Shown: positions 7,011 to 15,508 of the stretch, one piece after another
Layout: the number at the start of each line of letters is the position of its first letter
Position numbering within the stretch: the stretch's first letter is position 1
NCBI GenBank assembly: GCA_015067545.1
Contig: SVMG01000009.1
Location: 1 to 64,000 of the forward strand
DNA: 64,000 bases
DNA from: Oscillospiraceae bacterium
GTDB lineage: Bacteria > Bacillota > Clostridia > Oscillospirales > Oscillospiraceae
Reading direction: 5' to 3'
Notes under the pieces: model-generated
Databases searched by the model: none
What the model was told of the DNA's origin: nothing
The model's input: the letters and a program-made list of their open reading frames with translations, nothing else
Position numbers and translations under genes: made by a program

Positions 7011-8756
7011 ATGATAAGAAGATTAGCCCGGTGCATCCGGGAATATAAATGGGCCGCCATGCTCAGCCCCCTTTGTATGGTGGGCGAAGTGGCCATGGAG
7101 GTCACCATACCGCTGGTGATGGCAGATCTGTATGACTACGGCGTTTGCATGCAGGATATGAACATTGTGATCACCCGCGCCATCCAGCTGGTGCTGTGCG
7201 CCATTGCTTCGCTCCTGTTCGGCGTGGCATCGGCAACCTTTGCCGCCAAGGCCGCCACCGGCTTTGCGAAAAATCTGCGCCACGATATGTTCTACCGGGT
7301 GCAGAAATTCAGCTTCTCCAATATCGACAAATTTTCCTCTTCCTCCATCGTCACCCGTTTGACCTCGGATGTAGCCAATCTGCAGATGACCTTCCAAATG
7401 ATGATCCGCATGACCATCCGCTGCACCATGATGCTGGTGCTGGCTTTGACCATGGCGCTCCAGCTTTCCACCAAGCTCAGCACCATCTATCTGCAGGTCA
7501 TGCCGGTGCTGATCTTAGCTTTGGTGTGCCTGACCCCCATGGTATTCAAGATCTTTGACCGGGGCTTCAAGATGATGGACGGCATGAACAACGTGGTGCA
7601 GGAGAATGTCCACGGCATCCGCGTTGTAAAATCCTTCGTCCGGGAAAAGAAGGAAACCGATAAGTTTACCGCAATTTCCGCCGCCCTGGCCAAAAATTTC
7701 TCCAAGGCCGAGAAGATCCTGTCCCTGAACTCCCCCATCATGATGATGTGCGTGTATGCGTGTATGCTCTCCATCTCCTGGGTGGGCGCGCAGATGGTGG
7801 TGGCCTCCGGCAACAATCCCGATATGGGTCTGACCACCGGTCAGCTCTCCTCCATGTTTACTTACACCACCCAGATCCTCATGGGTCTGATGAATATGTC
7901 CATGGTGTTCGTGATGATGATCATGTCCCGCACGCCTTTGCGCCGGTGCTACGAGATCCTCACGGAGGAGCCGGATCTGAACTCCCCGGAAAACGCCGTC
8001 ACGGAAGTGGCCGACGGCTCCATTGATTTTGAAAATGTATCCTTCCGCTACTCTGCTACCGCCAAGCACCGGGCACTGAAGGAAGTGGATCTGCACATTT
8101 CCTCCGGCGCGACCGTGGGTATTTTGGGCAGTACCGGCTCCAGTAAATCCACCCTGGTGCAGCTGATTCCCCGGCTGTACGACGTGTCCGAGGGTACACT
8201 GAAGGTGGGCGGTGTGGATGTCAAGGACTACGACCTGGAGGTCCTCCGGGACAATGTGGCCATGGTCCTGCAGAAGAATGTGCTGTTCTCCGGCACCATC
8301 AAGGAGAATCTGCGCTGGGGTAACCCCGATGCAACTGACGAAGAGCTGATCGCAGCCTGTAAATTGGCCTGCGCCCACGATTTCATCGACAGCTTCCCCG
8401 ACAAATACGACACCTATATCGAGCAGGGCGGCACCAACGTCTCCGGCGGTCAGAAGCAACGGCTCTGCATCGCCCGGGCACTGCTGAAAAAGCCCAAGAT
8501 CCTCATTTTGGACGACTCCACCTCCGCGGTGGATACCCGTACCGATGCTCTGATCCGCCAGGCCTTTGCCCAGGAGATCCCGGGCACTACCAAACTGATC
8601 ATCGCTCAGCGGGTGAGCTCCGTACAGGATGCGGACATGATCATCGTGCTGGATAACGGCCAGGTGGTGGCACAGGGCAACCACGAGCAGCTGCTGCAGA
8701 CCTGCTCCATTTACCAGGAAGTCTTCCATTCCCAGCAGAAAGGAGGGGATGAATAA
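7011..8756 (+). CDS. ABC exporter half-transporter with degenerate ATP site (subunit 1)
   Basis: The 581-residue protein fuses a six-helix membrane domain (about 1-320) to an ATP-binding domain (about 340-581). The ATG at 7011 follows GGGAGGTA. The Walker A reads GSTGSSKST, with serine in place of the usual glycine before lysine. The signature is VSGGQKQR, and the Walker B end reads ILDDSTSAVD with aspartate instead of the catalytic glutamate. This is the pattern of the non-catalytic partner in heterodimeric exporters (BmrC/TM287 type). The next gene starts on its stop codon (TAATG) and supplies the canonical site. It probably exports lipids or drugs; the substrate cannot be read from the sequence. 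Confidence 0.93.
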   Translation: MIRRLARCIREYKWAAMLSPLCMVGEVAMEVTIPLVMADLYDYGVCMQDMNIVITRAIQLVLCAIASLLFGVASATFAAKAATGFAKNLRHDMFYRVQKFSFSNIDKFSSSSIVTRLTSDVANLQMTFQMMIRMTIRCTMMLVLALTMALQLSTKLSTIYLQVMPVLILALVCLTPMVFKIFDRGFKMMDGMNNVVQENVHGIRVVKSFVREKKETDKFTAISAALAKNFSKAEKILSLNSPIMMMCVYACMLSISWVGAQMVVASGNNPDMGLTTGQLSSMFTYTTQILMGLMNMSMVFVMMIMSRTPLRRCYEILTEEPDLNSPENAVTEVADGSIDFENVSFRYSATAKHRALKEVDLHISSGATVGILGSTGSSKSTLVQLIPRLYDVSEGTLKVGGVDVKDYDLEVLRDNVAMVLQKNVLFSGTIKENLRWGNPDATDEELIAACKLACAHDFIDSFPDKYDTYIEQGGTNVSGGQKQRLCIARALLKKPKILILDDSTSAVDTRTDALIRQAFAQEIPGTTKLIIAQRVSSVQDADMIIVLDNGQVVAQGNHEQLLQTCSIYQEVFHSQQKGGDE

Positions 8757-10660
8757 TGCCTCCTGTAAGAATGCGCGGCGACGGCCGCAAGGCAAAAGAC
8801 CCCAAAAAGACCCTGGGGCGACTTCTGAAGTACCTGCTGAAGTATAAATTCACCCTTCTCGTGGTGATCGCATGTATCTTCACCACCGCCCTTGTCCAGT
8901 CCAGAAGCTCCACCGCTTTGGGCAATTTGGTGGATGATTACATTCTGCCCATGGTCGCCTCCGGCTCGACAGATTTCGCACCTATTTGGAGCTTTCTCAT
9001 TAAGCTGGCCTGCATTTTCGTTGTGGGCATGCTTGCCAGCTTCCTGCAGAGCTTCTTGATGGTTGGCGTCACCCAGGGCATCCAAAAAACTGTCCGGGAT
9101 GACATGTTCCGGAAAATGCAGACCCTTCCCATCCGTTATTTCGACACCAACACCGCAGGCAACATCATGTCCCGCTACACCAGCGACATCGACACCCTGC
9201 GCCAAATGATCTCCCAGTCCATTCCTCAGGCATTTTCCGCCGTGGTCACCCTGATCGTGATTTTCATCACCATGCTGTCAGAATCCTGGATTTTGACCAT
9301 CGTCACCATGATCACGGTGATGGCAGTGGTGTTCTCCACCAAATTCCTGGCTGGTCGCTCTGCCAAGTACTTTATCGGCCAGCAGAAATCCCTGGGTGCA
9401 GTCAACGGCTACATTGAGGAAATGATCACCGGTCAAAAGGTGGTCAAGGTCTTCAATCACGAGGAGATCGCCAAGGAAGAATTCGACAAGCTGAATACCG
9501 AGCTTCAGCAAAACGCCTACTCCGCCGGTAAGTTTACCAATATGATGGGCCCCATCAACAACAATCTGGGCTACATCCAGTACGCCATTTTGGCCATTGT
9601 GGGCGGCATCTTGTGCGTGCTGTCCACGGAGGAGCTCCCCCTGCTGAGTCTCGGCAGTCTGATGGCCTTCATGACTCTGTCCCGAAACTTCAACATGCCC
9701 ATCAACCAGATCTCCCAGCAGATGAACGCCATCGTCATGGCACTGGCGGGCGCGGAGCGGATCTTCGACCTGATGGATCAGGAACCGGAGGTGGACGACG
9801 GCTATGTGACCCTGGTCAACGCAAAGATCGACGAAAACGGCAACGTTACCGAATGTGCTGAGCGCACCGGCCACTGGGCATGGAAGCACTACCACAAGGC
9901 AGACGACACCACCACTTTCGTGGAGCTGAAGGGTGACATTGTCATGGAAAACGTGGACTTTGGCTATGTGCCGGAGAAGACCGTCCTGCATGATGTGACC
10001 TTGTACGCCCATCCCGGTCAGAAAATTGCATTCGTGGGTGCAACCGGCGCAGGCAAGACCACCATCACCAACCTCATTAACCGTTTTTATGACATTGCCG
10101 ACGGCAAGATCCGTTACGACGGCATCAACATCAACAAGATCAAAAAGCCGGATCTGCGCCGAAGCCTGGGCGTGGTGCTGCAGGAAACCAATCTGTTCAC
10201 CGGCACGGTAATGGACAACATCCGCTACGGCAAGCTGGACGCCTCCGATGAAGACTGCATCCAAGCCGCAAAGCTGGCCAACGCTCACGACTTCATCACG
10301 AGACTTCCCAACGGCTACGATACCCAGCTGACTGCCAACGGCTCCCAGCTTTCTCAGGGTCAGCGTCAGCTGATCGCCATTGCCCGGGCGGCAGTGGCCG
10401 ATCCCCCGGTGATGATTCTCGACGAAGCCACCTCCTCCATCGATACCCGCACGGAAGCTCTGGTGCAAAAGGGCATGGATGCGCTGATGCAGGGCAGAAC
10501 CACCTTTGTCATTGCCCACAGATTGTCCACCGTTATGAACTCCGACTGTATCATGGTTCTGGATCACGGACGGATCATTGAACGGGGCTCCCATGATGAC
10601 CTGATCGCCCAAAAGGGCACCTACTATCAACTGTATACCGGCGCATTTGAGCTGGAATAA
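8756..10660 (+). CDS. ABC exporter half-transporter with canonical ATP site (subunit 2)
   Basis: The 634-residue protein has a membrane domain (about 20-330) and an ATP-binding domain (about 395-634). The Walker A is canonical (GATGAGKTT), the signature is LSQGQRQ, and the Walker B is MILDEATSSID with the catalytic glutamate. A linker of about 50 residues rich in charged and aromatic residues (VTECAERTGHWAWKHYHKADD) lies between the domains, as seen in other large subunits of this pair type. The start overlaps the previous stop by one base with AGGAGG upstream, so translation is coupled and a 1:1 heterodimer is expected. Confidence 0.94.
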   Translation: MPPVRMRGDGRKAKDPKKTLGRLLKYLLKYKFTLLVVIACIFTTALVQSRSSTALGNLVDDYILPMVASGSTDFAPIWSFLIKLACIFVVGMLASFLQSFLMVGVTQGIQKTVRDDMFRKMQTLPIRYFDTNTAGNIMSRYTSDIDTLRQMISQSIPQAFSAVVTLIVIFITMLSESWILTIVTMITVMAVVFSTKFLAGRSAKYFIGQQKSLGAVNGYIEEMITGQKVVKVFNHEEIAKEEFDKLNTELQQNAYSAGKFTNMMGPINNNLGYIQYAILAIVGGILCVLSTEELPLLSLGSLMAFMTLSRNFNMPINQISQQMNAIVMALAGAERIFDLMDQEPEVDDGYVTLVNAKIDENGNVTECAERTGHWAWKHYHKADDTTTFVELKGDIVMENVDFGYVPEKTVLHDVTLYAHPGQKIAFVGATGAGKTTITNLINRFYDIADGKIRYDGININKIKKPDLRRSLGVVLQETNLFTGTVMDNIRYGKLDASDEDCIQAAKLANAHDFITRLPNGYDTQLTANGSQLSQGQRQLIAIARAAVADPPVMILDEATSSIDTRTEALVQKGMDALMQGRTTFVIAHRLSTVMNSDCIMVLDHGRIIERGSHDDLIAQKGTYYQLYTGAFELE

Positions 10661-10664
10661 GCTT

Positions 10665-10694
10665 TTGCCGCACCCACCCGGGTGCGGCAATTTC
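10665..10694 (+). terminator. Terminator of the ABC exporter operon
   Basis: The stem TTGCCGCACCC / GGGTGCGGCAA (10665-10690) directly follows the stop codon of the second subunit; the T tract is short. Confidence 0.75.
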
Positions 10695-10715
10695 TATACA
10701 CTTCCCAATATTTCG

Positions 10716-10839
10716 TGTCATCGCGAACCAGTGCGCACACTGGTGTGGCGATCCGTTTTCTTGCGGGCCTTAGGCCCGCGCGGCTCAGTGAGCCGCATGG
10801 ATACGGATTGCCACGTCGCTTGCGCTCCTCGCAATGACA
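10716..10839. repeat. Family B intergenic repeat, copy B1
   Basis: The outer ends are TGTCATCGCGA and TCGCAATGACA, with inner paired segments such as CCAGTGCGCACACTGG and GCGGCTCAGTGAGCCGC. It lies between the exporter terminator and dacF. Confidence 0.8.
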
Positions 10840-10912
10840 TCAAAAGAGGTTTATGTTCTATCTCCCGGACAAGATGCATAGGCTGTACCACCGATATGAG
10901 GAGGGATATGCA

Positions 10913-12058
10913 ATGAAACGGATGGGGATCTTCTTGGCGCTGTGCACGGTGATACTGTGTATCACGCCGGTACGGGCTGCAAATTTAGAGATACCGGGAA
11001 AAAGCGCGATCCTGATGGACATGGCCACAGGGGCAGTCCTTTACGAACAAAACGCCCACGAAAAATTAGCCCCGGCAAGCGTCACCAAGGTCATGACCAT
11101 GCTGCTCATTATGGAAGCCATTGACTCCGGGAAAATAGGCTGGGATGATACCGTGACGGTCTCGGAATCTGCCGCAGCCAAGGGCGGCAGTCAGATCTAT
11201 CTGAAGGTGGGCGAGACCATGTCCGTGTCGGATATGCTGAAATCCGTGGCCGTTTCGTCGGCAAACGACTGCGCCTGCGCTTTGGCAGAGCACATTGCCG
11301 GGTCGGAAGGTGCATTTGTGGAGAAAATGAACATCCGTGCAGGGCAGCTGGGAATGAAGGACACCCATTTTGTCAACTGCACCGGCCTGGATGACGACGA
11401 AAACGCCAGGGAGCATCTAACCAGCGCCTACGACATCGCCATTATGAGCCGGGAGCTGATGCTGAACCACCCGGATATTCAAAAATTCACCACCATCTGG
11501 ATGGACACCGTGCGCGGCGGCGCATTCGGCCTGTCCAACACCAACAAATTGGTGCGCTTTTACCCCGGAGCAACGGGTCTGAAAACCGGTTTCACTTCTT
11601 CCGCAGGATACTGCCTGTCCGCCACCGCCCAGCGTGACGGCCTTGGCCTGATCGCTGTGATTTTGGGGTCTAAGACCTCCCAGGAGCGGTTTGCCGGGTG
11701 CAAAGCCATGCTGGATTACGGCTTCGCCAATTTCGCCCTGGTCAAGCCGGAGCTGCCCACCGAAAACAGCATTCCCGTCAAATTGGGAGCGCAAAAGTAT
11801 GTCATAGCCGTCCCCGGTGAGGATGTAAAGCTGCTCATCGACAAAGGGCAAAAGGATCAGGTGAACATCCAGGTTGCCTTGGAAGAAACCCTCACCGCCC
11901 CCATCAGCAAGGGACAAAAGGTAGGCACATTGACTGTCCGGGTGGGTGATCAGGTGCTGCGCCAGGTACCCATGGTGGCACAGGACGCCGTTCCCCGGCT
12001 GACCTGGTGGGATCTGTTCGTGCAGATTCTGCAAAAACTGGCTATGGCGAGGACGTAA
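10913..12058 (+). CDS. D-alanyl-D-alanine carboxypeptidase, PBP5/DacF type
   Basis: The 381-residue protein has a signal peptide (about 1-22, cleaved near VRAAN) and a class S11 penicillin-binding domain. The three active-site motifs are present: SVTK (serine about 56), SSAND (SxN) and LKTG. A C-terminal all-beta domain (about 285-365) is followed by a hydrophobic, amphipathic end (WWDLFVQILQKLAMA) that probably anchors it to the membrane. It trims the terminal D-alanine from peptidoglycan stem peptides. ATG 10913 was chosen for its GAGGAGGG site; the upstream frame extends into a spacer. Whether it is vegetative or sporulation-specific cannot be told. Confidence 0.93.
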   Translation: MKRMGIFLALCTVILCITPVRAANLEIPGKSAILMDMATGAVLYEQNAHEKLAPASVTKVMTMLLIMEAIDSGKIGWDDTVTVSESAAAKGGSQIYLKVGETMSVSDMLKSVAVSSANDCACALAEHIAGSEGAFVEKMNIRAGQLGMKDTHFVNCTGLDDDENAREHLTSAYDIAIMSRELMLNHPDIQKFTTIWMDTVRGGAFGLSNTNKLVRFYPGATGLKTGFTSSAGYCLSATAQRDGLGLIAVILGSKTSQERFAGCKAMLDYGFANFALVKPELPTENSIPVKLGAQKYVIAVPGEDVKLLIDKGQKDQVNIQVALEETLTAPISKGQKVGTLTVRVGDQVLRQVPMVAQDAVPRLTWWDLFVQILQKLAMART

Positions 12059-12084
12059 AAAAGCCCCCTTCCGGGGGCTTTTAA
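12057..12084. terminator. Bidirectional terminator between dacF and the iron-sulfur reductase
   Basis: The stem AAGCCCCC-TTCC-GGGGGCTT (12061-12080) is flanked by A and T runs on opposite sides and serves both convergent genes. Confidence 0.88.
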
Positions 12085-12085
12085 T

Positions 12086-13093
12086 TTATTTTCCAAACTT
12101 TTGAGCAACTGACTTCATCATCTCCCGGATGGGAAGCTGGTAGGGGCATCTTGTTTCGCAGACGCCGCATTCGATGCAATCGGATGCGGTTTTTTCCATG
12201 CCCTCATAACGGGCTTTCGCCCAGTCGGCCAGGCCGTACCGGGAAAGATAGCCCTCCATCAAAAATACAGCAGGAATGGAAATCCCGGCTGTGCAGGGGG
12301 CGCAGTAGTTGCACCGGCGGCAAAAATGGGTGCCCAAATCTTTGCGAATGGCATCCATGGATGCCAATTCCTCCTGGGTCAGCGGGGAGGTGTTTTCCAC
12401 CGCCGCCAAATTCTGCTCCGCCTCTTTTATTTCCGCCATGCCGGGAATGACCACCGTCACATCCTCGTTGGCGCAAAGGAAACGAAGTGCCAGGGTGGCA
12501 TCCTCAATGGCGCCGCCGGCCAAAGGCTTCATGGCGATAAAGCCGATGTTCTTCTCCGCGCACTTGCGGATCAGCTCCTGCCCCTGAGTCTCTACAATAT
12601 TATATGGGAACATGACGGTCTCCACCCAGTCCATCTCCAGCGCCAGCTCAAAGGTCTTGGCCGAGTGGGCGGTGATGCCGATGTGACCGATCTTTCCTGC
12701 GGCCTTGGCCTCCTGCAATGCCTCCAGCGCGCCGCCGGGAGCGATGATCTTTTCCACATCTGCCGGGGTGGCGTTGTGGATCTGATACAGATCAATGTAA
12801 TCCGTGCGCAGATTGCGCAAACTAATGTCGATATCCGCCGCCATAGCCTCCTTGGTGCGGGCCATGCTCTTGGTGGCAATGACAAATTTCTCCCGGATTC
12901 CCTCCAGCGCCTGGCCAAGATATTCCTCGCTGACGGTGTAGCCCCGGGCGGTGTCGATGTAATTGACGCCCTTTTCTGACAGCCAGCGCATCAGCTGAGC
13001 AGTGCCTGCGGCATCGATCCGCTGAATGGGGATGCCGCCAAAGCCCATGTGGGAAATTTTCAGCCCGGTTTTTCCTAAAATACGGTATTCCAT
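12086..13093 (-). CDS. Aldo/keto reductase with C-terminal 4Fe-4S domain
   Basis: This is a 335-residue protein. An aldo/keto reductase barrel (about 1-260; YRILGKTGLKISHMGFGG, NYIDTARGYTVSEEYLG, YIDLYQIHN) carries the catalytic Asp/Tyr/Lys/His set (D49-Y54 region, K in IATKSM, H in YQIHN). A C-terminal part (about 270-335) adds two cysteine clusters, CRRCNYCAPC and CIECGVCETRCPY, typical of ferredoxin-type 4Fe-4S binding. Such fusions are common in anaerobes and probably couple NAD(P)H or ferredoxin to carbonyl reduction; the substrate is unknown. AGGAG precedes the ATG. A family B repeat lies upstream. Confidence 0.92.
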   Translation of the reverse strand: MEYRILGKTGLKISHMGFGGIPIQRIDAAGTAQLMRWLSEKGVNYIDTARGYTVSEEYLGQALEGIREKFVIATKSMARTKEAMAADIDISLRNLRTDYIDLYQIHNATPADVEKIIAPGGALEALQEAKAAGKIGHIGITAHSAKTFELALEMDWVETVMFPYNIVETQGQELIRKCAEKNIGFIAMKPLAGGAIEDATLALRFLCANEDVTVVIPGMAEIKEAEQNLAAVENTSPLTQEELASMDAIRKDLGTHFCRRCNYCAPCTAGISIPAVFLMEGYLSRYGLADWAKARYEGMEKTASDCIECGVCETRCPYQLPIREMMKSVAQKFGK

Positions 13094-13119
13094 ATATTTT
13101 CTCCTCTATCATATTTCCG

Positions 13120-13246
13120 TGTCATTCCGAGGGAGCAAAGCGACCGTGGGAATCCGTTCCCCTGCGGCTCTTTGAGCCGCGCGGCACTTGTAGTGCCGCA
13201 AGAATGCGGATTGCCACGCCAGTGTGCGCACTGGCTCGCAATGACA
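13120..13246. repeat. Family B intergenic repeat, copy B2
   Basis: The ends are TGTCATTCCGAGG and CTCGCAATGACA, with inner hairpins GCGGCTCTTTGAGCCGC and CGGCACTTGTAGTGCCG. It sits between two same-direction genes, ending four bases from the exonuclease stop codon. Confidence 0.8.
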
Positions 13247-13249
13247 TAG

Positions 13250-14092
13250 TTATCTTAGTCCAATTTCCTTCAAAACCTGTGTAGTGGTCATGCCGCTGTC
13301 GGCATAGTGCAGTTGCTCCAATGTAAAGGGATTTCCTGCTTCCCCAGTCAGCCGGATCAGTTTGTAATTTCTGCGCAGACGCTCTGCGTTTTGCTGGATG
13401 GATGCCCGAATGGACGGCTTTGTAATTTCCTCTGCCCGGTCGATGATGCTTGCCAAACAGCCAAATTCCCGGATTAGCCACGCGGCGGTCTTCGGCCCGA
13501 CCTTGTCCGCGCCCCGGATATTGTCCGCGGTGTCCCCGGTCAGGGCTTTGAAATCCGCGTACAGGCCGGGCGCAACACCCAGCTTTTCCTGTATGTACTG
13601 CACATCGCACAGCACGGAGCTGTCACCCCGGTAGCGCAAAACCGTCACATTTTCCGAAATCAGCTGAAAAAAGTCGCTGTCCTGGGAGGCTATAACGATC
13701 TTCGCGGTTTCTCCATAGCAACGGCAGTAGGCGGCCATCCAGTCATCCGTTTCGCAAATCGTGGTTTCTGCATAGCGGATGCCCATATGCTCCAGCGCCC
13801 TGTACACATCCGGCAGTTGGGAAAAAGGGGTGTCCTCCTCGTCCATTTGGGACAGATCCTCCCGGTTGGCCTTGTAATTTTCATCCAGGTCGGTGCGGTC
13901 GTTGTGGCATTCTCCGTCAAACAGCACCGCAACATGGGTCGGTTGCACCATGCGGATCATTTTCAACAGTGCGCCTACAAAACCCAGCGTGCCCTGTATG
14001 GGCTTTCCCTGGGTATTCAAAATCCGGGCGGGCATTCCGTAGAACATTTGAAACAGCAGATTGCTGCCGTCAACCAGCAGAAGTTTGTCCAT
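13250..14092 (-). CDS. Stand-alone 5'-3' exonuclease (FEN/Pol I N-terminal family)
   Basis: The 280-residue protein matches the 5' nuclease domain that is normally the N-terminal part of DNA polymerase I. It starts LLLVDGSNLLFQMFYG (first metal-binding aspartate) and carries FDGECHNDRTDLDENYKANR, ASQDSDFFQLI (acidic metal site) and the helix-hairpin-helix GDTADNIRGADKVGPKTAA. No polymerase domain follows, so this is a free-standing flap endonuclease/exonuclease that could remove RNA primers or process flaps. It is complete at both ends. The small repeats around it (B2, B3) isolate it from its neighbours. Confidence 0.9.
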   Translation of the reverse strand: MDKLLLVDGSNLLFQMFYGMPARILNTQGKPIQGTLGFVGALLKMIRMVQPTHVAVLFDGECHNDRTDLDENYKANREDLSQMDEEDTPFSQLPDVYRALEHMGIRYAETTICETDDWMAAYCRCYGETAKIVIASQDSDFFQLISENVTVLRYRGDSSVLCDVQYIQEKLGVAPGLYADFKALTGDTADNIRGADKVGPKTAAWLIREFGCLASIIDRAEEITKPSIRASIQQNAERLRRNYKLIRLTGEAGNPFTLEQLHYADSGMTTTQVLKEIGLR

Positions 14093-14145
14093 CCCATGCG
14101 CTCCTTAAGTAATCACTAATTGATTGTAAAAATGCTTCTCTAATA

Positions 14146-14269
14146 TGTCATTCCGAGGCCCATAGGGCCGTGGGAATCTCCTGGTACAGTTCATCGATCA
14201 ATACCGCAGTAACAACCATCGTACCGGGGGATTGCCACGTCGCGTCATGTGACGCTCCTCGCAATGACA
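14146..14269. repeat. Family B intergenic repeat, copy B3
   Basis: The ends are TGTCATTCCGAGG and CCTCGCAATGACA around an inner region differing from B1 and B2. It lies between divergent genes, upstream of the nrnA promoter. Confidence 0.8.
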
Positions 14270-14296
14270 TAACTGCTGGGTTTCCGTAAAAAATGT

Positions 14297-14325
14297 TTGC
14301 ATGATGCAGCTTTTTATAGTATAAT
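14297..14325 (+). promoter_or_regulatory. Promoter of the first nrnA-like gene
   Basis: TTGCAT (14297-14302) and TATAAT (14320-14325) are spaced by 17 bases, 51 bases before the ATG. Confidence 0.75.
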
Positions 14326-14375
14326 ATCATACTAAGACTCAACTGCGCAAGATAAATTTAGGGTGAGGAAAGACT

Positions 14376-15308
14376 ATGTTTCAAGAACTTTTTAACGAGA
14401 TAAAAGCCCATCAGACCATCATCATCCACCGGCACAAAAACCCCGACGGAGATGCTTTGGGCAGTCAGATCGGCTTAAAGTGCATTTTGCAGGAAAACTT
14501 CCCTGAGAAGACGGTTTATGTGGTTGGCGACAGCGCCGGACATTACAGCTTCATGGACGGCAGCACCATGGATGAGATCCCCGATGAAACCTATGCGGAT
14601 GCTCTTGCCATCGTGCTGGACACCTCTGCCCGGCATCTGATCAGCGATGAGCGTTATACATCCGCCAAGCGCACCGCCCGCATGGATCACCACATTTTCG
14701 TGGAAAAAATCTGCGATACGGAAGTCACTGACACTTCCTATGAAAGCTGCTGCGGCCTTGTGACAGAATTCGCCCTGCAAACCGGTCTGAAGCTCTCCCC
14801 GGTCAGCGCCAAGGCGCTGTATACCGGCATGGTCACCGACTCCGGCCGCTTCCGTTACGATTCCACCAGCGCACAGACCTTCCGCCTGGCATCGGCTCTG
14901 ATGGAGCAAAAATTCGACACAAATGATATCTACCGCAATCTGTATGCCGATGATTTTGCAAAGATCCGTCTGAAAGCCCAGTTCGTGTTGAAGATCCGCT
15001 TCACCGATTGCAACGTGGCCTATATCTACACCACCAAGGAAGAGCTTTCCGAGCTGAGCGTGGACACCTTCACCGTCTCCCGGGGCATGGTGGGCACCAT
15101 GGCCGATATCAAGGGTGTGGATATTTGGGTGAACTTCACCGAAACCGAGCAGGGCGTGCTGTGCGAGCTGCGCTCAAGTAAGTATAACATCAACCCCATT
15201 GCTGTAAAATATGGCGGTGGCGGTCATGCCAAGGCCAGCGGTGCATGCGTTGCCAATAAGAAAATCGCCATGCAAATGCTCAGCGACCTGGACGCACTGA
15301 CGAAGTAA
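14376..15308 (+). CDS. DHH/DHHA1 phosphoesterase, NrnA-like (paralogue 1)
   Basis: The 310-residue protein has the full set of DHH phosphoesterase motifs: HRHKNPDGDALGS, IVLDTSARH, the DHH triad in ARMDHHIF, GMVTDSGRFR, and the C-terminal DHHA1 motif GGGGHAKASGA. NrnA-type enzymes degrade very short oligoribonucleotides and can dephosphorylate pAp; some relatives hydrolyse cyclic dinucleotides. It is about the usual length. GGTGAGG precedes the ATG. A close paralogue follows 200 bases downstream, separated by a family A element, so the pair probably arose by tandem duplication. Confidence 0.92.
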   Translation: MFQELFNEIKAHQTIIIHRHKNPDGDALGSQIGLKCILQENFPEKTVYVVGDSAGHYSFMDGSTMDEIPDETYADALAIVLDTSARHLISDERYTSAKRTARMDHHIFVEKICDTEVTDTSYESCCGLVTEFALQTGLKLSPVSAKALYTGMVTDSGRFRYDSTSAQTFRLASALMEQKFDTNDIYRNLYADDFAKIRLKAQFVLKIRFTDCNVAYIYTTKEELSELSVDTFTVSRGMVGTMADIKGVDIWVNFTETEQGVLCELRSSKYNINPIAVKYGGGGHAKASGACVANKKIAMQMLSDLDALTK

Positions 15309-15318
15309 AATCTTTTAA

Positions 15319-15480
15319 GCCCTGTGGCGGCGCAGCCGCCCTTGGCCCCCTCTGCGGAGGGGGCTGGCAAAAATCTCTGATTTTTGCCTGGGGGAGAGAT
15401 GTTCATATTTCTCTCCCTCCGTCTTCGCCTTGCGGCGAATCCACCTCCCTCCTCAGAGGGAGGCAAGGCGCCTGCGGCGC
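15319..15480. repeat. Family A multi-hairpin element, copy A3
   Basis: The ends are GCCCCCTC/GAGGGGGC and CCTCCCTC/GAGGGAGG. Inner hairpins are AAAAATC/GATTTTT and TTCGCC/GGCGAA; the central stem is GGGAGAGA with TCTCTCCC. Extra GC hairpins (GCGGCGCAGCCGC, GCGCCTGCGGCGC) flank it. It lies between the two nrnA-like paralogues. Confidence 0.85.
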
Positions 15481-15508
15481 AATATAGAACCATCCCAAAG
15501 GAGCAACT

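Noticed and set aside
8131..8160. Broken Walker A (serine for glycine) in the first ABC subunit as a pseudogene sign
   Set aside because: GxTGSSKS with an Asp-Asp Walker B is a common state of the non-catalytic half in heterodimeric exporters, and the gene is otherwise intact.
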